This document shows positions 45,455-57,921 of a stretch of 64,000 nt of DNA, in pieces. Under the pieces are notes generated by a model. The model did no database searches. It was not told the origin of the DNA and worked only from the letters and a program-made list of their open reading frames with translations. Every line of letters starts with the position of its first letter. Within the stretch, counting starts at the first letter, position 1. This DNA comes from Adiantum capillus-veneris (taxonomy: Eukaryota > Streptophyta > Polypodiopsida > Polypodiales > Pteridaceae). The stretch spans positions 35,924,558 through 35,988,557 of the forward strand of contig CM043946.1 in the NCBI GenBank assembly GCA_014529385.2. The letters are read 5' to 3'. The position numbers were made by a program, and so were the translations under genes.

Positions 45455-46262
45455 GGACACGCGGCCTTGCCAAACTTGGTAAAGAGGGACTTGGAGCTTA
45501 TTATCTCTCAAAACTTGGAACATTACTTGAAGATGCTGCTTGTGTTCCTCAATAGACTTGGAGTAAATAATAATGTCATCAAAGAACACTCCCTTGAAGT
45601 TTTAATAAGGTTTAAAGAGCCTCTCCATTATTCCAGTTAAAGATAGCTGGTGCATTAGTAAGCTCGATAAGGAGTACTAGAAATTCATATTGGCCAAATG
45701 TTGTTCAAAAGGCCGTCTTACGAATATCCTCAGGCAAAATCCTGATGATAACCATTTTTGAGATCAATTCTACTAAAGGAGGTAGACCCTTGTAGCTTAT
45801 CGGATAGATCTTCTATGATAGGAACATGAAATCTATTATTTATGGTTATGCAATTAAGTGTTTGATAGTCTACACACATTCTATAAGTACCATCTTTCTT
45901 TTCTATTTGTAGAACTGGTGAACAAAATGGAGATAAACTAGGCTTGGCCATCCCTTTTTCCACAAGCTCGTTCACTTGCCTCATAATCTCCTTTGGTTGA
46001 GCAAGTGAGACTCAATAAGGAGGCTTATTAGGAGGTGAACTATCAGATAGAAGTTCTTGGAATGAACATCTTGTTCTCTTTTGGGAGGTAGCTCCCTAAG
46101 AATTTCATATGTATACACATCTTGAAACTTGTATAGGAAACTAGATAGTTCTAACTCCTCTCTAGTTTTATTTCTAACTTCATTAGAAACACGTGCATCT
46201 TCATTAGACTCTTTGATAAAAACCATGTAACAAGAAAGAGAACTTTTCATAGCTTTGTACAT
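45455..46262 (-). pseudogene. Ty3-type reverse transcriptase, broken
   Basis: The minus-strand frame 46262-45981 is the pre-RT linker. 45984-45730 gives the RT fingers: VNELVEKGMAKPSLSPFCSP, KKDGTYRMCVDYQTLNCITI and FSRIDLKNGYHQ, including the first catalytic Asp. After a broken stretch, 45589 onward reads FFDDIIIYSKSIEEHKQHLQ with the catalytic Asp pair. It then runs out at the CA-bearing tandem duplication near 45450, so RNase H and integrase are lost. Frame changes near 45990 and 45600-45730 disable it. With the protease and knuckle upstream it forms a Ty3 gag-pro-RT fragment. Confidence 0.8.
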
Positions 46263-46299
46263 GGAGCCTTAGCCTCCCAATCAACGGAGTGGCTGAGGC

Positions 46300-46440
46300 C
46301 TCTTGCCTTTTGAAAGATCCATCTGCCACATCCCCCATATAGAAGTCATGAATGCCTAGCCTAGTAGCTAGTTCAACAAAGATAAAGATGTGGGTGGATC
46401 CAAAATCAAAAAGTATGAAATCATCATGCTCTCTTAATTT
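46300..46440 (-). pseudogene. Ty3-type retropepsin fragment, D-F-G active site
   Basis: The minus strand reads EHDDFILFDFGSTHIFIFVE and then LATRLGIHDF. The catalytic D-S-G is D-F-G (about 46398-46409), incompatible with a normal retropepsin active site. It lies between the Gag knuckle (46538-46786) and RT, the canonical Ty3 order. Confidence 0.65.
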
Positions 46441-46537
46441 TTCCCAAGCTTAAGAGAGTGGTGCTTTTTTTCAATGGCCTTCCTCTTTTAGAGCTTCCAC
46501 CATGGTAGCTCTAGGAGGGTCATTATGTTCACTTCTC

Positions 46538-46786
46538 TTAGGACACACGTGAAACATGTGCTTGCTCCCCACACTTGAAACACTTGTTATCCTTATGATA
46601 ATGTTCTACTTCTTCAGGTGAAAGTTTATTTTTACCTTTGTAACTTTTATCCTTCACCTTTGCTTTGTTGTTGTTGTTGGCCTTATGAGAATTTTGTTGC
46701 ATTGTCCATGCATGCATATAAAAAAAACAGTGTTTTAAGCCCTTGGCATCAATGACAGTCTCAACAGTGTGGCATGGATACATCAC
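46538..46786 (-). pseudogene. Ty3-type Gag nucleocapsid with CCHC knuckle
   Basis: The end of the frame reads LSPEEVEHYHKDNKCFKCGE and continues QAHVSRVS. It holds C-x2-C-x4-H of a CCHC knuckle near 46556-46580, with Ser-Arg-Val-Ser where the last Cys is expected. A basic Lys-rich linker precedes it, as in Ty3 Gag. Capsid sequence upstream is not recognisable. The protein would package element RNA; this copy is decayed. Confidence 0.65.
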
Positions 46787-46799
46787 AATTCAACATTGC

Positions 46800-48707
46800 C
46801 AAACGTAAAATCTAAGCTTATATCCAATTCTCTCAACTTGTGTGCCATCACCCTTGATCCTAAGTCAATGGGCAGTGCTACAACATGGAGTAGAAGCGTT
46901 GCTTCTCTTTAAGTTGGTCAAAGCACTTTGCTTTGCACCACACAAAAATCTTTTCCAAATGAAATATTAAAACACAAAAAAACAAGAAGAACTCGAAATT
47001 TTCTAACCTTGTCACCCCTTTGTGTCCAACTGTCCTAAAATTCCGAAGTAAACTCTTGCTTGAGGATAGATAGCAGTCCAAGTTTGTTTCTTGGGCTTGA
47101 ATTTGGCTCATAGCCATGTATACTAAGAAATAGAGAGCATCATATGAACCATGCATGCCCTCTTAGCTTGGTTTATAAGGACCTCTAGTGAAAACTAGAA
47201 TTCATACATGTTGCAAAGTTCCCCCAAGTTTGTATGATGATAGCATATTCCAAACTTCAGAAGCTTTTGTGCAATATGCCAAAAATTAAAGCCGTGCTTC
47301 ACATAAATACATCAAAAGATAAGATAGAATGAAGCATGTGCTCGTAGCAAGCGGATGCTTGTGTTGACAAATGGATGTCAAGACAAAAGAAAATTGACCT
47401 TGTCAAGTTTCCTTGTCAAATCGTACATCTTATTTGAGAACCAGAAAAGTACCGTAGATTACACAATATGAAAAGGGGATAGCTCAGGAAAATTAGGTAT
47501 CAAATTTCCTCTGATTTCCAAACTAGTCTTGACCAAAGCAACTTTTGCTTGCTAAACAAGGCTTCAAAATTGTAAACTTTGAATTTAACTTGCTTACCAA
47601 TTTTCTAGAAGCACCACCCTTGGCACCAAAATTTGTGTCACTGCTTGGTGTGGTTTGCTTATGCAGAATGCTTGCAATACGTATTGATCATGGTTAATTT
47701 TTATCTCATCTAACTTGCCCTAGTAAAATTTCAAATCAAACTCGAAAGATGGAGAGAGAGACTCCTATCAGCCTTTTAAGTTGTAAAAAATAGTCGGCCA
47801 TGCCAAGCATCATGCACCCTTCATCAAGTCGATGCATGAATTGAATGGAAGTTGAATCTCAAACCCTCTACCATAATTCAGCAATGGGCCTTACCTTTGT
47901 TTCAAAGATGTACTTGTGGAAACCTCTTGGAGACCTCCTACAATATGAAATCATACATAAAGCCAAAATCCCATGAAAACATGAAATCTTAAACCTTGGG
48001 ATCGTACTTAGTCGATGTGCTCTGTTGATGCTATGCATGGGAGAAGTCGTGCTTCCTATGCAAGGGAATTTCCTCGTAGAGGACCGTGTTCCTGTCCAGG
48101 TTCATTACGGAGATCACTTTGCTAAGATTTCTTGCTACTATCCTTGTTGCACTCTAATACTTTTTTTAATGAAGTTGCCAAATTTGTGTAACCTTGTGAA
48201 GCTTCATCGGATAACATAATTGTGAACTTTGATTTTTTGTTTTCTTTCCTACGACACCTATTTACTAGAGCTGCGATGCTTCAAATCCTTAGACAATCTC
48301 AAGCAAGTAAGTCTCGGTACCCCTTTGCAAGGATTTCTTCACTTGTAGTCTCTATAACAAATCATTCCCCTCTAGCCAAGCTCTCCATGGCATATGAAAA
48401 TCCATGGCGGTTGTCTAGACCACAATCCAAACATGTTCACAAGATCCTACCTTCCTCCCCCTTTCTTTGGCTCACCTTGCAACCATTTCATGTTGTGGCG
48501 GCATTGTGCAAGTACACAGACAAAGAAGAATAAGAAGCTGGCGAGCAATGGCGATCTCCCTTGCATGCATAATAGTGACAAAAGTTTCTTAGACCTTTAT
48601 GTTGCACCTAGAAAGCCTACCCACAACCTTGTCGTTTCAAGTCAACAAGGGCCTCTTCCTGTGTGTAAGGGATCATGCCCATAGCTCAGAATTTGACCTC
48701 GTGCCAA
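46800..48707. other. no gene seen; possible primer site near 47615
   Basis: Plus-strand CCTTGGCACCAAAATTTG (about 47620-47637) reads TTTTGGTGCCAAGG on the minus strand, a possible primer site. TGTCACTGCTTGG beside it could be an LTR start for the 45.4-46.8 kb element. No second LTR was found. Short plus-strand frames at 48025-48684 match nothing I know. Confidence 0.3.
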
Positions 48708-49059
48708 CTTCACTATAACACGTTGCACAGAATCCGACATTCATACCGACAAAAATAAACGTGTTTTAAAATTTAAAAACATTGATATGAGCGTTGATAT
48801 AGGTGTCAAAATGGTACCGCCAAAATAGACGTCGGTATATCAACTTTAGTATACACATTGAAAATTACACGCATGAGTACCGACGCTCATACCGATGACT
48901 ATTTAAATGCCTATACCAACGCCAAAACCTGGAAAAAAAAACTGAGCAAAGAGGAATGCAACTACTGTTGCACGTACTACAACACCAAAAACCAATCTCT
49001 CTGCTCAAAAGGAAGAGTACAAAAGCAACTACACTCCATCGACGTTTTTGCTGAAACTT

Positions 49060-49760
49060 GAGCAATACCATTACCATAACAAGATTTTAGAAGCATAACC
49101 ATAACAAGATTCACAAACCATAACCATAACAAAGATTTCCAAACCATAACCATAACAAGGTTCACAAACCATAAGCATAACAAGATTCCCAAATTATAAT
49201 TAAATTCTCAAACCATAACCATAACCATAACATGATTCCATAATTGTAACCATAACCATCACAAGATTCCAAAACCATAACCATTACATGATTCCAAAAC
49301 CATAACCAAAGAGCAATTCCATAACCGTGATTCCATAACCATATCATGATTCCAAAAGCATAACCATAATCATAATATGATTTCAAAACCATAACCAAAG
49401 AGCAATTCCATAACCATGACTCCAAAACCATAACTATAACCATAACATGATTCCAAAACCATAATTATAACCATAACATGATTCCAAAACCATAACCATA
49501 ACCATCACACCATGACCATAACCATAATAAAATTCCAAAACCATAACCAAAGAGCAATTTCATAACCATAACAATGTTCATAATCATAACCAAAACCAAA
49601 ACTATGTATTCATGAATTATAACTCAATGAAAAGATATTCATGAACCATAATCATAACTGACATCTAAGTATATATGAACCAAAAGCATAACCATAACTA
49701 ACTATACATGAACTATACTTAATGAAAACATATACATGAACCATACTTGTCAAGGTAATG
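49060..49760. repeat. CCATAACCATAAC minisatellite
   Basis: About 700 bp of variants of CCAAAACCATAACCATAACA followed by (T/A)GATTCC, with no strict period; CCAAAGAGCAATTCCATAAC occurs several times. Minus-strand Gly/Tyr/Trp/Leu frames here are repeat translations. Confidence 0.85.
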
Positions 49761-50689
49761 CCTCCCAATCGATGGCCTCTCATCATCCTGAAGCTGGCAC
49801 AAAAGAGCTAACAATCCATGCTTGAATGGACATAGTTTTCTTCTTGACGGGTCAGAGGATGCACGTGGATTTTATTTCAATCCATCCCCAAGTTCGTAAG
49901 AAGCTGTTTGGTGGTAGGTCGGGTAGGGGTACGTGATAGCCTTCTGGAAAAATTTGCGCGTTGAGCAATATGTCAATACCACTTAAACAATTTAAACAAG
50001 AACTTTGTGTTGAAGTTAACTTAGTATGTTATATATTTATCTAAAAAGATCTCTGACACTCATGTTAGACCATCCATAAATAAAATGCAAGTTAAGCATT
50101 TATAAAGTTGTATGAAGAACAGGCACCATTGTAAAGCGGCATGCGAGCAAGAGTTCACATCATCTCTCTTTCCTCTTTGTCATTCTTATTCCATCAATGT
50201 GGTTGGGATGATTGAGGTTGAGAGGTAGTGTTGCCTTGAATTCTTTCTCCACCTTGGCTTTCAATGATGGGGTCCATGTCAAAGACATCCACAATATTTA
50301 TTCCATCTAACATTCTTGGAAAGTGGCATCGAGTGTTGGTGGAGTAGACTCCACTAGTGTTATTTCATTTGATATTCGGCTCCTCTATTTGAGTTCGTAA
50401 TGAAATTGGAGCAATATTTAAGAGTGGGGATTGACTTATTGTCTCCTAGCCATGAAATTGATAATCCAGATCTTGTAGTTGCTCTACAAAAAAAAAACCA
50501 ATCTTACATATATGTTGATCACATATCTTTCATTTTTTGAAAGATTTGATGCTTACATAGAACACAAGGACATGCCATCCTATCGTCCATAACTAGTTTA
50601 GAGATTACACGACAAATTAACAAGTAATAATGAGTGCGGTCTATTATTATAATATATAACATTTAACACATTAATTTGAACAAAAGACT

Positions 50690-52390
50690 AGCTAGCCCTA
50701 AGCGGATTGAAATTACCAAACCCTAAGATGATTTAGAGTGGCCAAACCAAAAGCGCTAACCTTAAGTAGCCAAACCTAAGTGGCTAGATACGGCCAACCC
50801 TAAGTTGGCCAAACACGGCCAACTATTAACACCCAAACTAAAAGATGCTATCCCTTTAGAGCTTCTACATTGGCACAGTGTAAACTACCTCACATTCTCT
50901 AGCTATGCCCGATCCCTGTACACGTTGGTCTAGAGGTGTATAGAGATCAGGACCACCGCGGGTTATAATCTTGTCTTTATTGGTCAATGCCTATATTTGT
51001 GGGTGCGGCATATATATACAACCACAGCTACATGAAAATGCATGTAGTGGATAAAACATAACATATCTAACACTTCAACCTTAACACTCTAACCTAAAAC
51101 TCCTAGCGGCCAAATCAAAAGCCGCTAACCCTAAGTGGCCAAGCCAAAAGCCACTAACTCTAAGTAGCTAGCCCTAAGTGGCCAAACCAAAAACCACTAA
51201 CCCTAAGCAACTAGCCCTAAACAGATTGAAATGGACAAAGGCCACACTACTCTGATATAGAGCGGCCAAACTTAAGCAACTTTACACGGCTAACCCTTAG
51301 CGGCCAAAAACAGGCCAACTATTAGCGGCTAAACCAAAAGTTACTAACCCTAAGTAGCTAGCCCTAAGCAAACTAAAGTAACCAAACTAATGCAACCAAC
51401 TCCTAATGGCAAAACTATAAGCCACTAACCCTAAGCGGCTAGCTTTAAGCCGATTGAAATAGCCGAATCAAGAAGAACTAAAACCATAAGCTGCTAACCC
51501 TAACTGGATAGCCCTAAGCGGATTGAAATAGCAAAACTAATGAAACCCTAAGCCGATTTAGAGAGGCTAAACCTAAAGACGTCAACACTAAGCCGGTTTA
51601 GAGCAGCCAAACCAAAAGCTGCTAACATTAAGCGGCCAAACACGACCAACCCTAAGCAGCCAACACTAAGTTGCCAAACATAGCCAACTATTAGCGTCCA
51701 AACCAAAAGCTGCTAGCCCTTTAGAGCTTCTACATGGGCACAATGTAAACTACCTCACAGTCTCTAGCCATGTCCAATCCCCACACACCTCGATCTCGAT
51801 GTGCATAGAGAGAAGGACCACCAAGTTACAATCTTGTCTTTATTGGTCAATGCCTATTTTCATAGGTGCAACATATGTACACACCCATGTCTACATGATA
51901 ATGCGTGTAGCGGGCGAACCCTAACACTTTGATACTCTAACCTAAAACTCCTAGCGGCCAAACCAAAAGCTGCCAACCCTAAGCGGCTAGCCCTAAAAGC
52001 GACCAAATCAAAAGCTGCTAACCAAAAATAGCTAGCCCTAAGCAGATTGAAATGGCCAACTAATAACAGACTGCTACAACCAAATCAATGCAGCCATAAT
52101 CCAATTTAGAGTGGCCAAGCTTAAGCGACTTTACATGGCCAACCTTAGGTGGTTTTACATGGCCCAAGCTGGCCAAACTTAAGTGGTTGTACATGGCCAA
52201 CCTCAGGTGGTTGTACATTGTTCAAGCTGGCTAACCTTAAGTGATTTTACATGGCCAACCGTAAGCAACTTTACATAACCAACTCTAGCAACCAAACCAT
52301 AAGTTGCTAGCCCTAAGCAGACTGAAATAGCCAAATCAATCTGACCCTAAGTCGGTTTAGATCGGCCAACTCTAAGCTTCAACATAAAAG
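50690..52390. repeat. AACCCTAAGCGGCTAG degenerate satellite with an ~870-bp higher-order copy
   Basis: Short units such as CTAACCCTAAGCGGC and GGCCAAACCAAAAGC fill the region on one strand. A ~210-bp non-satellite block (GAGCTTCTACAT to GTAGTGGATAAAAC) occurs at about 50860-51055, and again at about 51725-51930. This gives a larger repeat of about 867 bp. Confidence 0.8.
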
Positions 52391-52603
52391 TTTGAACTAC
52401 GGCTAATGTAACTTAAAAGTACCACTTAAACTTAAAACGAAATTGCCTATATATAAAATAACTATGTAGAAATGAATTTAAACAAAAAAGTCAACATTAA
52501 AAAAAAAACAAATTCAATTAGTGGGTTTATGGTAATATTTATGTCAAAATTAAAAAATAAAAAAATTAATTTAAAAATTTAACATTAATTATAATATTTT
52601 ATT

Positions 52604-52872
52604 TAAATGTGTGTGTGTGTGCATGCATGTAGTGCATACATTTATGTGCAAATATATGTGAGTGTATATTTAATTGTGTGTTTATGTATATGTGTGTACG
52701 ATCATGTGTGTGTGTGTGTATGTGTATGCAAAAAAAAGAAGAAAGAGCACTCACATTTGAACATTGTGAGCACAGAGAGCCTTTAGGATTGTAGCAAAAT
52801 TTGCAAAAAGACACAAACACACACTTTGTTACACAACACACACACACGCACACGCACACGCACACACACACT
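52604..52872. repeat. (GT)n and (CA)n clusters
   Basis: GTGTGTGTGT occurs near 52610 and 52705, and CACACACA near 52836-52870, separated by unique sequence. The facing GT and CA tracts could pair as a hairpin. Confidence 0.75.
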
Positions 52873-53212
52873 CATTCTAACATAAACCCAAAATAGGCAT
52901 GCCTTTTTTAACAGGAGGGTGTGTAAGTGGAAATACAAGATTGAGTGAGGCCCAATACATCAGATCTGCAAGTATGGAGGAGAAGCGTAGAGAAGGAGAA
53001 GGGAGGAGAACAAAAAAACTAGGAGAAGACGTAGAAATGAACCCAGGGGTTTTCTTTTACACAAGGGCATCGAAATAGGCATCAATATGAGCATTGATGT
53101 ACCCATTGATATTTTAAAATTTGTCTTTTAAAATTTAGGACTCCCTCCAATTTTAGCAACGCATATACGATGTTGGTAACCTAGTGTTGGTAATGAATTG
53201 ATCTATTGTAGT

Positions 53213-56200
53213 CTTTGCATCCCTTGTAAGCTAGGGGTGATTTCCTGAGGTATGCTCACCTTGGGAGCTTTGATGAGATGGAGAGAGAGACTCAAAGAAT
53301 GCATCTCACACCAAGCTACTCCACGCCCCTTTGTCCTTCGTGCCCCCTCATCCCTTCCTCTAGATGAGAGAGGGAGAGCCCTAAGATTTGATACCAGTGT
53401 GAGAGATTAGGAACTGATGCATGCTCTTTTCCACTCATCCATGCAATAAATAGACCCTTGGCTTGTCAAATAGAGCCTCCTAAATTGCATGTGCATCCTA
53501 GTCCTTGATCTACTACCCAGTCCTACCTTAGGCGTGATAGATGATGAGCGTAGAAACAAGAGTAGGAGGGATCAAAATGATAGAAACATCTTCAAAAGAG
53601 TATAAACCGTAGGAAATTGAGCAACGAGACATGGTTTCATGTGTCATGAATCATGGCTACTTTTTGCAGCTTGCAAACTGTGTGATTGAAAGCTAGGACA
53701 ATGCATGCAAGTGGGGAACATGGAGTGCTTGAATGAACACAATAGTTGATTAAACAATGGCGAGGCAATAGAGGGTCGACAAAAATAGGTTGCACAAGTA
53801 GTACAAAAAATGTAAGGAATGGAGGTTGAGATAATAGTTGCTATTGGATGATAACAAAGAGGTACAAAGGTACATCAACAGTGAGCAGATTTGTAGTTGG
53901 AATCATCGACATAGAAAAGCAAAACCATGATGGATTTTTGAGTAGGGATTGTAGAAGAAACATATTACAATATGTTTTGCCCTTGGGAACATGTATCCCA
54001 AGAGTGTTTTTTTTTGCAAGATCCAAAAAAAATCCATGATTCCAGTTCAAGAGTTGTAACGCTACACTTGCTCGAGTGTATGTGGGTGGGAAAGATGGAT
54101 TGCATAAGTGAACACGACATAACATAAGGAAGCAAGGAATGAAGGCTGAGGTGGTGACTACTATCACATGGTAGTAGACAGGTAGAAACCCAAATATGGA
54201 CCACTATGAGTTCAAACACACAGTCTAATAGATAGTTTCTAAAGGAAGTAAGAATATGCAAAGGAGATCTATGACCCATAAACATGGCTTGTCTACATGA
54301 GAAGCCTTTTGTCAGTATACGAATAGAATGGGAGATTTGAAACTTGTTGTAAGGCTATCAGTTAGTCGTACCTTTAGTGTTTAGTAAGCATGTACAATCC
54401 TTGCTACCCAAGAGACAATATCTACATCCACATACTAGTCAAAGCAAGATCATCTTGATGCCACCATTTCTAAAAAGTTGAAGGTATTTTCTTTTCATGC
54501 ATTGTAAATACAAAAGAAAATCCCTCTAACACTAAAGGAGAAGCATATCATGACCGTTTAACACTAGAGGAGAAAAAATATATACAGGAAAAGGGCACGT
54601 TCTCTACGGTTTATAATTTTTGAGAGTGGACAGTGTCACCTTCCTACCATATGTATGTATGTTTTTTTTAAGGGCATGCATTGCTCATGATCTTTTAGAA
54701 ACCAAGTTACCAAATTCTGATTAGTATTGACATGTGCTAACTCCCAACTTTTTCAATGTGACGAAGTTTGGACATTTGTCAAACTCTATATAAGCGCTTT
54801 GGGATCGGGATCGACCTTTGGCACAAAATGCAAGTATATTACTATATTTCTTATATTGAAGCATATTTCATGTTGATTTACCTCATGAATGTGACTCAAA
54901 TTAGACTGTTCCCTATAAAGTAATCATGACACATTAGCTCCATGTGTAAAACATGTTTACGTGGGAAGCACTAGGGCAATTTTGAATTGCTAAACACATC
55001 GATGTGGCACCTCTCACATCCAAAGGCTTGCCAAAACAAAAGTTGTAGTCACACTATGAAAATCTCAAAACATTTACCGCGACCTTTTAGCACGTTTTGT
55101 AGAGAGAGAGTCCAAAATGGGTTGGCCAGAGAAGAGATAGGGGGGCAAGGGGGCATTTTTTTGTATTTCAAATATTATTGCGGATATTACCGCTCATATT
55201 ACCGCTTCTATTATCGTGATAATTGCTGCTAAAATTGTTGTGCTTATTATCGAACCCTCCTTTAGCGCTTAAACATTTAAATTTTGGTGTTTCCCTCTAT
55301 TTTGCTTGTGAATAAAAATTAAAGAACATTGTTCAATATTTCAAAAAAAGAATTTTTTTTTTATATTAAAACATGACACAGTGGCTATGTGGATAAACAT
55401 GAAACTACGAAGAGCAAGTCCATCCTAGAGTTGTGTTTGTGCCTCCATGTAAAGCAAGCATCATCAGAGATGAGAGCCCAAACATGGACGACATCTTTTG
55501 TCGAGGCATAGGCACTACTTTGTTTGACTTCGCATATGCCCACAGGAGCGACCTCCATGGCATCCATCCATCATGTTTTGGGTTGGCTCTAACAAGCTGA
55601 GGTAACTGATTCATTTTGTTATAAAAAAAACACAATCAAGCTTGTTTTACAAGTGGAACCCCTTGTCTTCTACCTACACCCTCCAAGATTGGGGATGACC
55701 TACCTTGTGATGAACCAGAAAGCCCTTCGTTCAACAAAGAGTCCTTGCCTTGAAGGTAATTCTGGCACTGTTTGCTCAATGCCCATTTGGAGCCCACATT
55801 TTTCAATTTTCATCATGCTAGAGTGAAGTTTACCCACAGTTTACAAGATGGTAGCACCTATGTTAGTTTCTTCAAGCTCTATCTTGGAACACTATGCAAG
55901 TGGCCTACACTTTTGCAAGAACCTTTCTCATTCTCTTACAAATGGATTGTCCAAAGAAGAGAGAGGAGGATGGGATGTCAAATTTTTGGTGTTTAAATTT
56001 TACCGTGGATGTTACTGCCTTTATTATTGCTTCTACTACCACATGTTTCCTTGAACAACACACACATTGCACCCAAGCGACTGCACCCATGCATTCTTCA
56101 CATATTCTAAAAAGCTTTTCGTAGTGGTGCCAAAGAGCTCTCTTGTCATGAAAAGGTGTTGAGCAAGGAGCACAATAAAGGAGCTCTTCTTCAAAGCACT

Positions 56201-56382
56201 CTTGCACTGCGCACAACACTAAACGCTAGCTCCACTTGCACCCATAACGCTTCATAATAACAATGGAATGCAATATGTGAAGGTGGATGTAAGGGAAAGA
56301 GGTTATAACCATCACAAATGTCTGTAGCATTATCGCACAATGATTTGGAGCCAAAATATGTAAATTTGTGAACGTTTTTCTA
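53213..56382. other. no gene seen; possible LTR start near 53399
   Basis: GATTTGATACCA (53386-53397) followed by TGTGAGAGATTAGG resembles a minus-strand iMet primer site beside an LTR, but no partner LTR was found. A pair of related short blocks rich in ATTACCGC and TTATTGCTTCTA lies near 55165-55240 and 56000-56040. Small frames at 53841-54285 and 55385-56219 match nothing I recognise. Confidence 0.35.
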
Positions 56383-56493
56383 TTTTTCTTATAAAAGTAC
56401 AAAGCATTTGATTAACATAATTTAGCATTTGTACTTTTTCTTATAAAAGAACAAAGCATTTGATTAACATATTTTAGCATGCTTCACAAAATT

Positions 56494-56531
<38 letters not shown>
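56383..56531. repeat. 52-bp tandem duplication and (GA)n
   Basis: TTTTTCTTATAAAAG followed by the ACAAAGCATTTGATTAACAT block is present at 56383 and 56435. A GA tract follows at about 56498-56531. Confidence 0.8.
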
Positions 56532-56533
<2 letters not shown>

Positions 56534-56776
56534 ATGGATGACACAACAAAAAAGTTTCATAGCTTAAAGTATACAAGATGTTTATGAATCATCTTCCAAA
56601 AGATTTCAACAAGAAGCGTTATCCAATTCTAAGCCCATAGATTCTAAATCAATCAAAAGAGAAATAGAATTGTCGTTTGTAAATGCGTTGGCTTTATAAT
56701 CTTCAAATTTGTCATCCTCCATCTCATCATCATCATCTTCATGGAAATCATCCTCGCTACTAAGACTAGCGACCAT

Positions 56777-57397
56777 TGTCGAGGGAAATGTGTTCAAAAC
56801 GTGAGCTGGGAAGGTGTCGGGCCTTTGGCTGTGAGAAATGCGATAGAGAAGAAGAACAAAGGTAAAAAAGGCTATGGCAATCACTGTAAACTTCAATTAA
56901 TCAATTCAAGCTCTGAGTACATTTTGATCAATAGCCAAGGTGGGCTATTAGCAGCACTGACACTTGGGTTCACTGAAATCTAGGAGTTTAGGCTCCCTTT
57001 ACAATTACCCGGGCCGTTAACGGCTCCGTGATTTATAAAAAAGGATAAACTAAATCTTGGATGTCGTCGATGATCAAAGACTTCCTCTGTGTCGGATTTC
57101 CCTGCTTTCAATGTTGTTGGACTTTGTATATTTCCAGTGCTTTCTCTTACCGAGCTCGAGAGAGAGATTTCTTTATTTAGCTTTGAGAACGAGAGAAAGA
57201 GTTATCTCCTTGCTTATGTTCGAGAAAGAGAGAAAAAGAGCGTCTTCCCCTTGCTCATGCACACCCCTTTCGTCTTCTCCTCCTTTATGTCTTGTCGTTC
57301 CTCCCTTCTTGCTCAAGCATGAGAGAGATAGAGTTCCCTTTCTTGCCCATGCAACAGCTTGTTGAGTTCCTTCTTCTCCCCTTCTTCCTTGCTTAAG

Positions 57398-57468
<71 letters not shown>

Positions 57469-57921
57469 GCTAGTAAGCTCAAAGATGACGATGGTGTGTC
57501 ACTCACCGCTCTATGCTTGCTATCGTGGAGGATTCCTCGCCACAAAGAAGAAGGAGCCAGCACTGCGCCGCGCTCAACCGCCTTGCCGTTGTCGTGTCGC
57601 CGCAATGCTCGATCACACACGCACACTCTCTCTCTCTCTCAAGCACACACAGACACACACTAGTACACAAGAGAGACGGAGAAGCAGATGGAGCAAGAGC
57701 ACTCTTCTTGCATTGCACAAATGAGAGAATCCCTGATTTTTAGGTTTAGGTGACTTTTATATGAGCTCGCCCCATTCACACTTGGACGCCCATACTTAGC
57801 CAACTAACCCTTGAATGTTCCTGTTAGAGTGTGCCTCTCATCGGCGATCACTCTTACCCTTTTCCTATTGGAGTGACAAGCCCGACCCATGACTACTAGA
57901 AGTGGATGCCAGTGGTTAACA
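56777..57921 (-). repeat. LTR of the right-hand Ty3 element (candidate 3' LTR)
   Basis: The left edge TGTCGAGGGAAATGTGTTC matches the start of 62594-63600. The right edge is placed at GGTTAACA (57921) because minus-strand AAGAAGGGGGGCA, a polypurine tract, follows. Inside are the palindrome GCCGTTAACGGC (57013-57024), GA-rich sequence and a (GA)n tract. The two LTR copies are strongly diverged, and the left flank has no primer site, so the pairing is not secure. Confidence 0.5.
57399..57466. repeat. (GA)n microsatellite
   Basis: About 68 bases of GA within the LTR. Arg-Glu and Ser-Leu frames across it are artefacts. Confidence 0.92.

Larger units (their letters stand above)
48711..53212. mobile_element. 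probable non-autonomous CACTA-type DNA transposon
   Basis: The left end reads CACTATAACACG with CTT before it (48708-48710). The right end, reverse-complemented, reads (C)ACTACAATAG with CTT after it (53213-53215), a 3-bp duplication if the final base is missing. Subterminal motifs (ATGAGC(G/A)TTGAT, TACCGACGCTCATACCGATG) occur in the first 200 bp, and related ones in the last 160 bp. Repeated TACCGAC-type motifs are typical of plant CACTA ends. The interior is minisatellite and AT-rich sequence with no transposase. The right boundary is the weak point. Confidence 0.5.

Noticed and set aside
49162-49443. Minus-strand 93-residue frame rich in Gly, Tyr, Trp and Leu
   Set aside because: Translation of the CCATAACC minisatellite.
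50690-52390. Possible interstitial telomere
   Set aside because: CCCTAAG units lack the plant CCCTAAA repeat in tandem; only a short resemblance.
53386-53412. LTR retrotransposon start from the primer-like GATTTGATACCA
   Set aside because: No second LTR, polypurine tract or coding sequence was found to support an element; kept only as a note.
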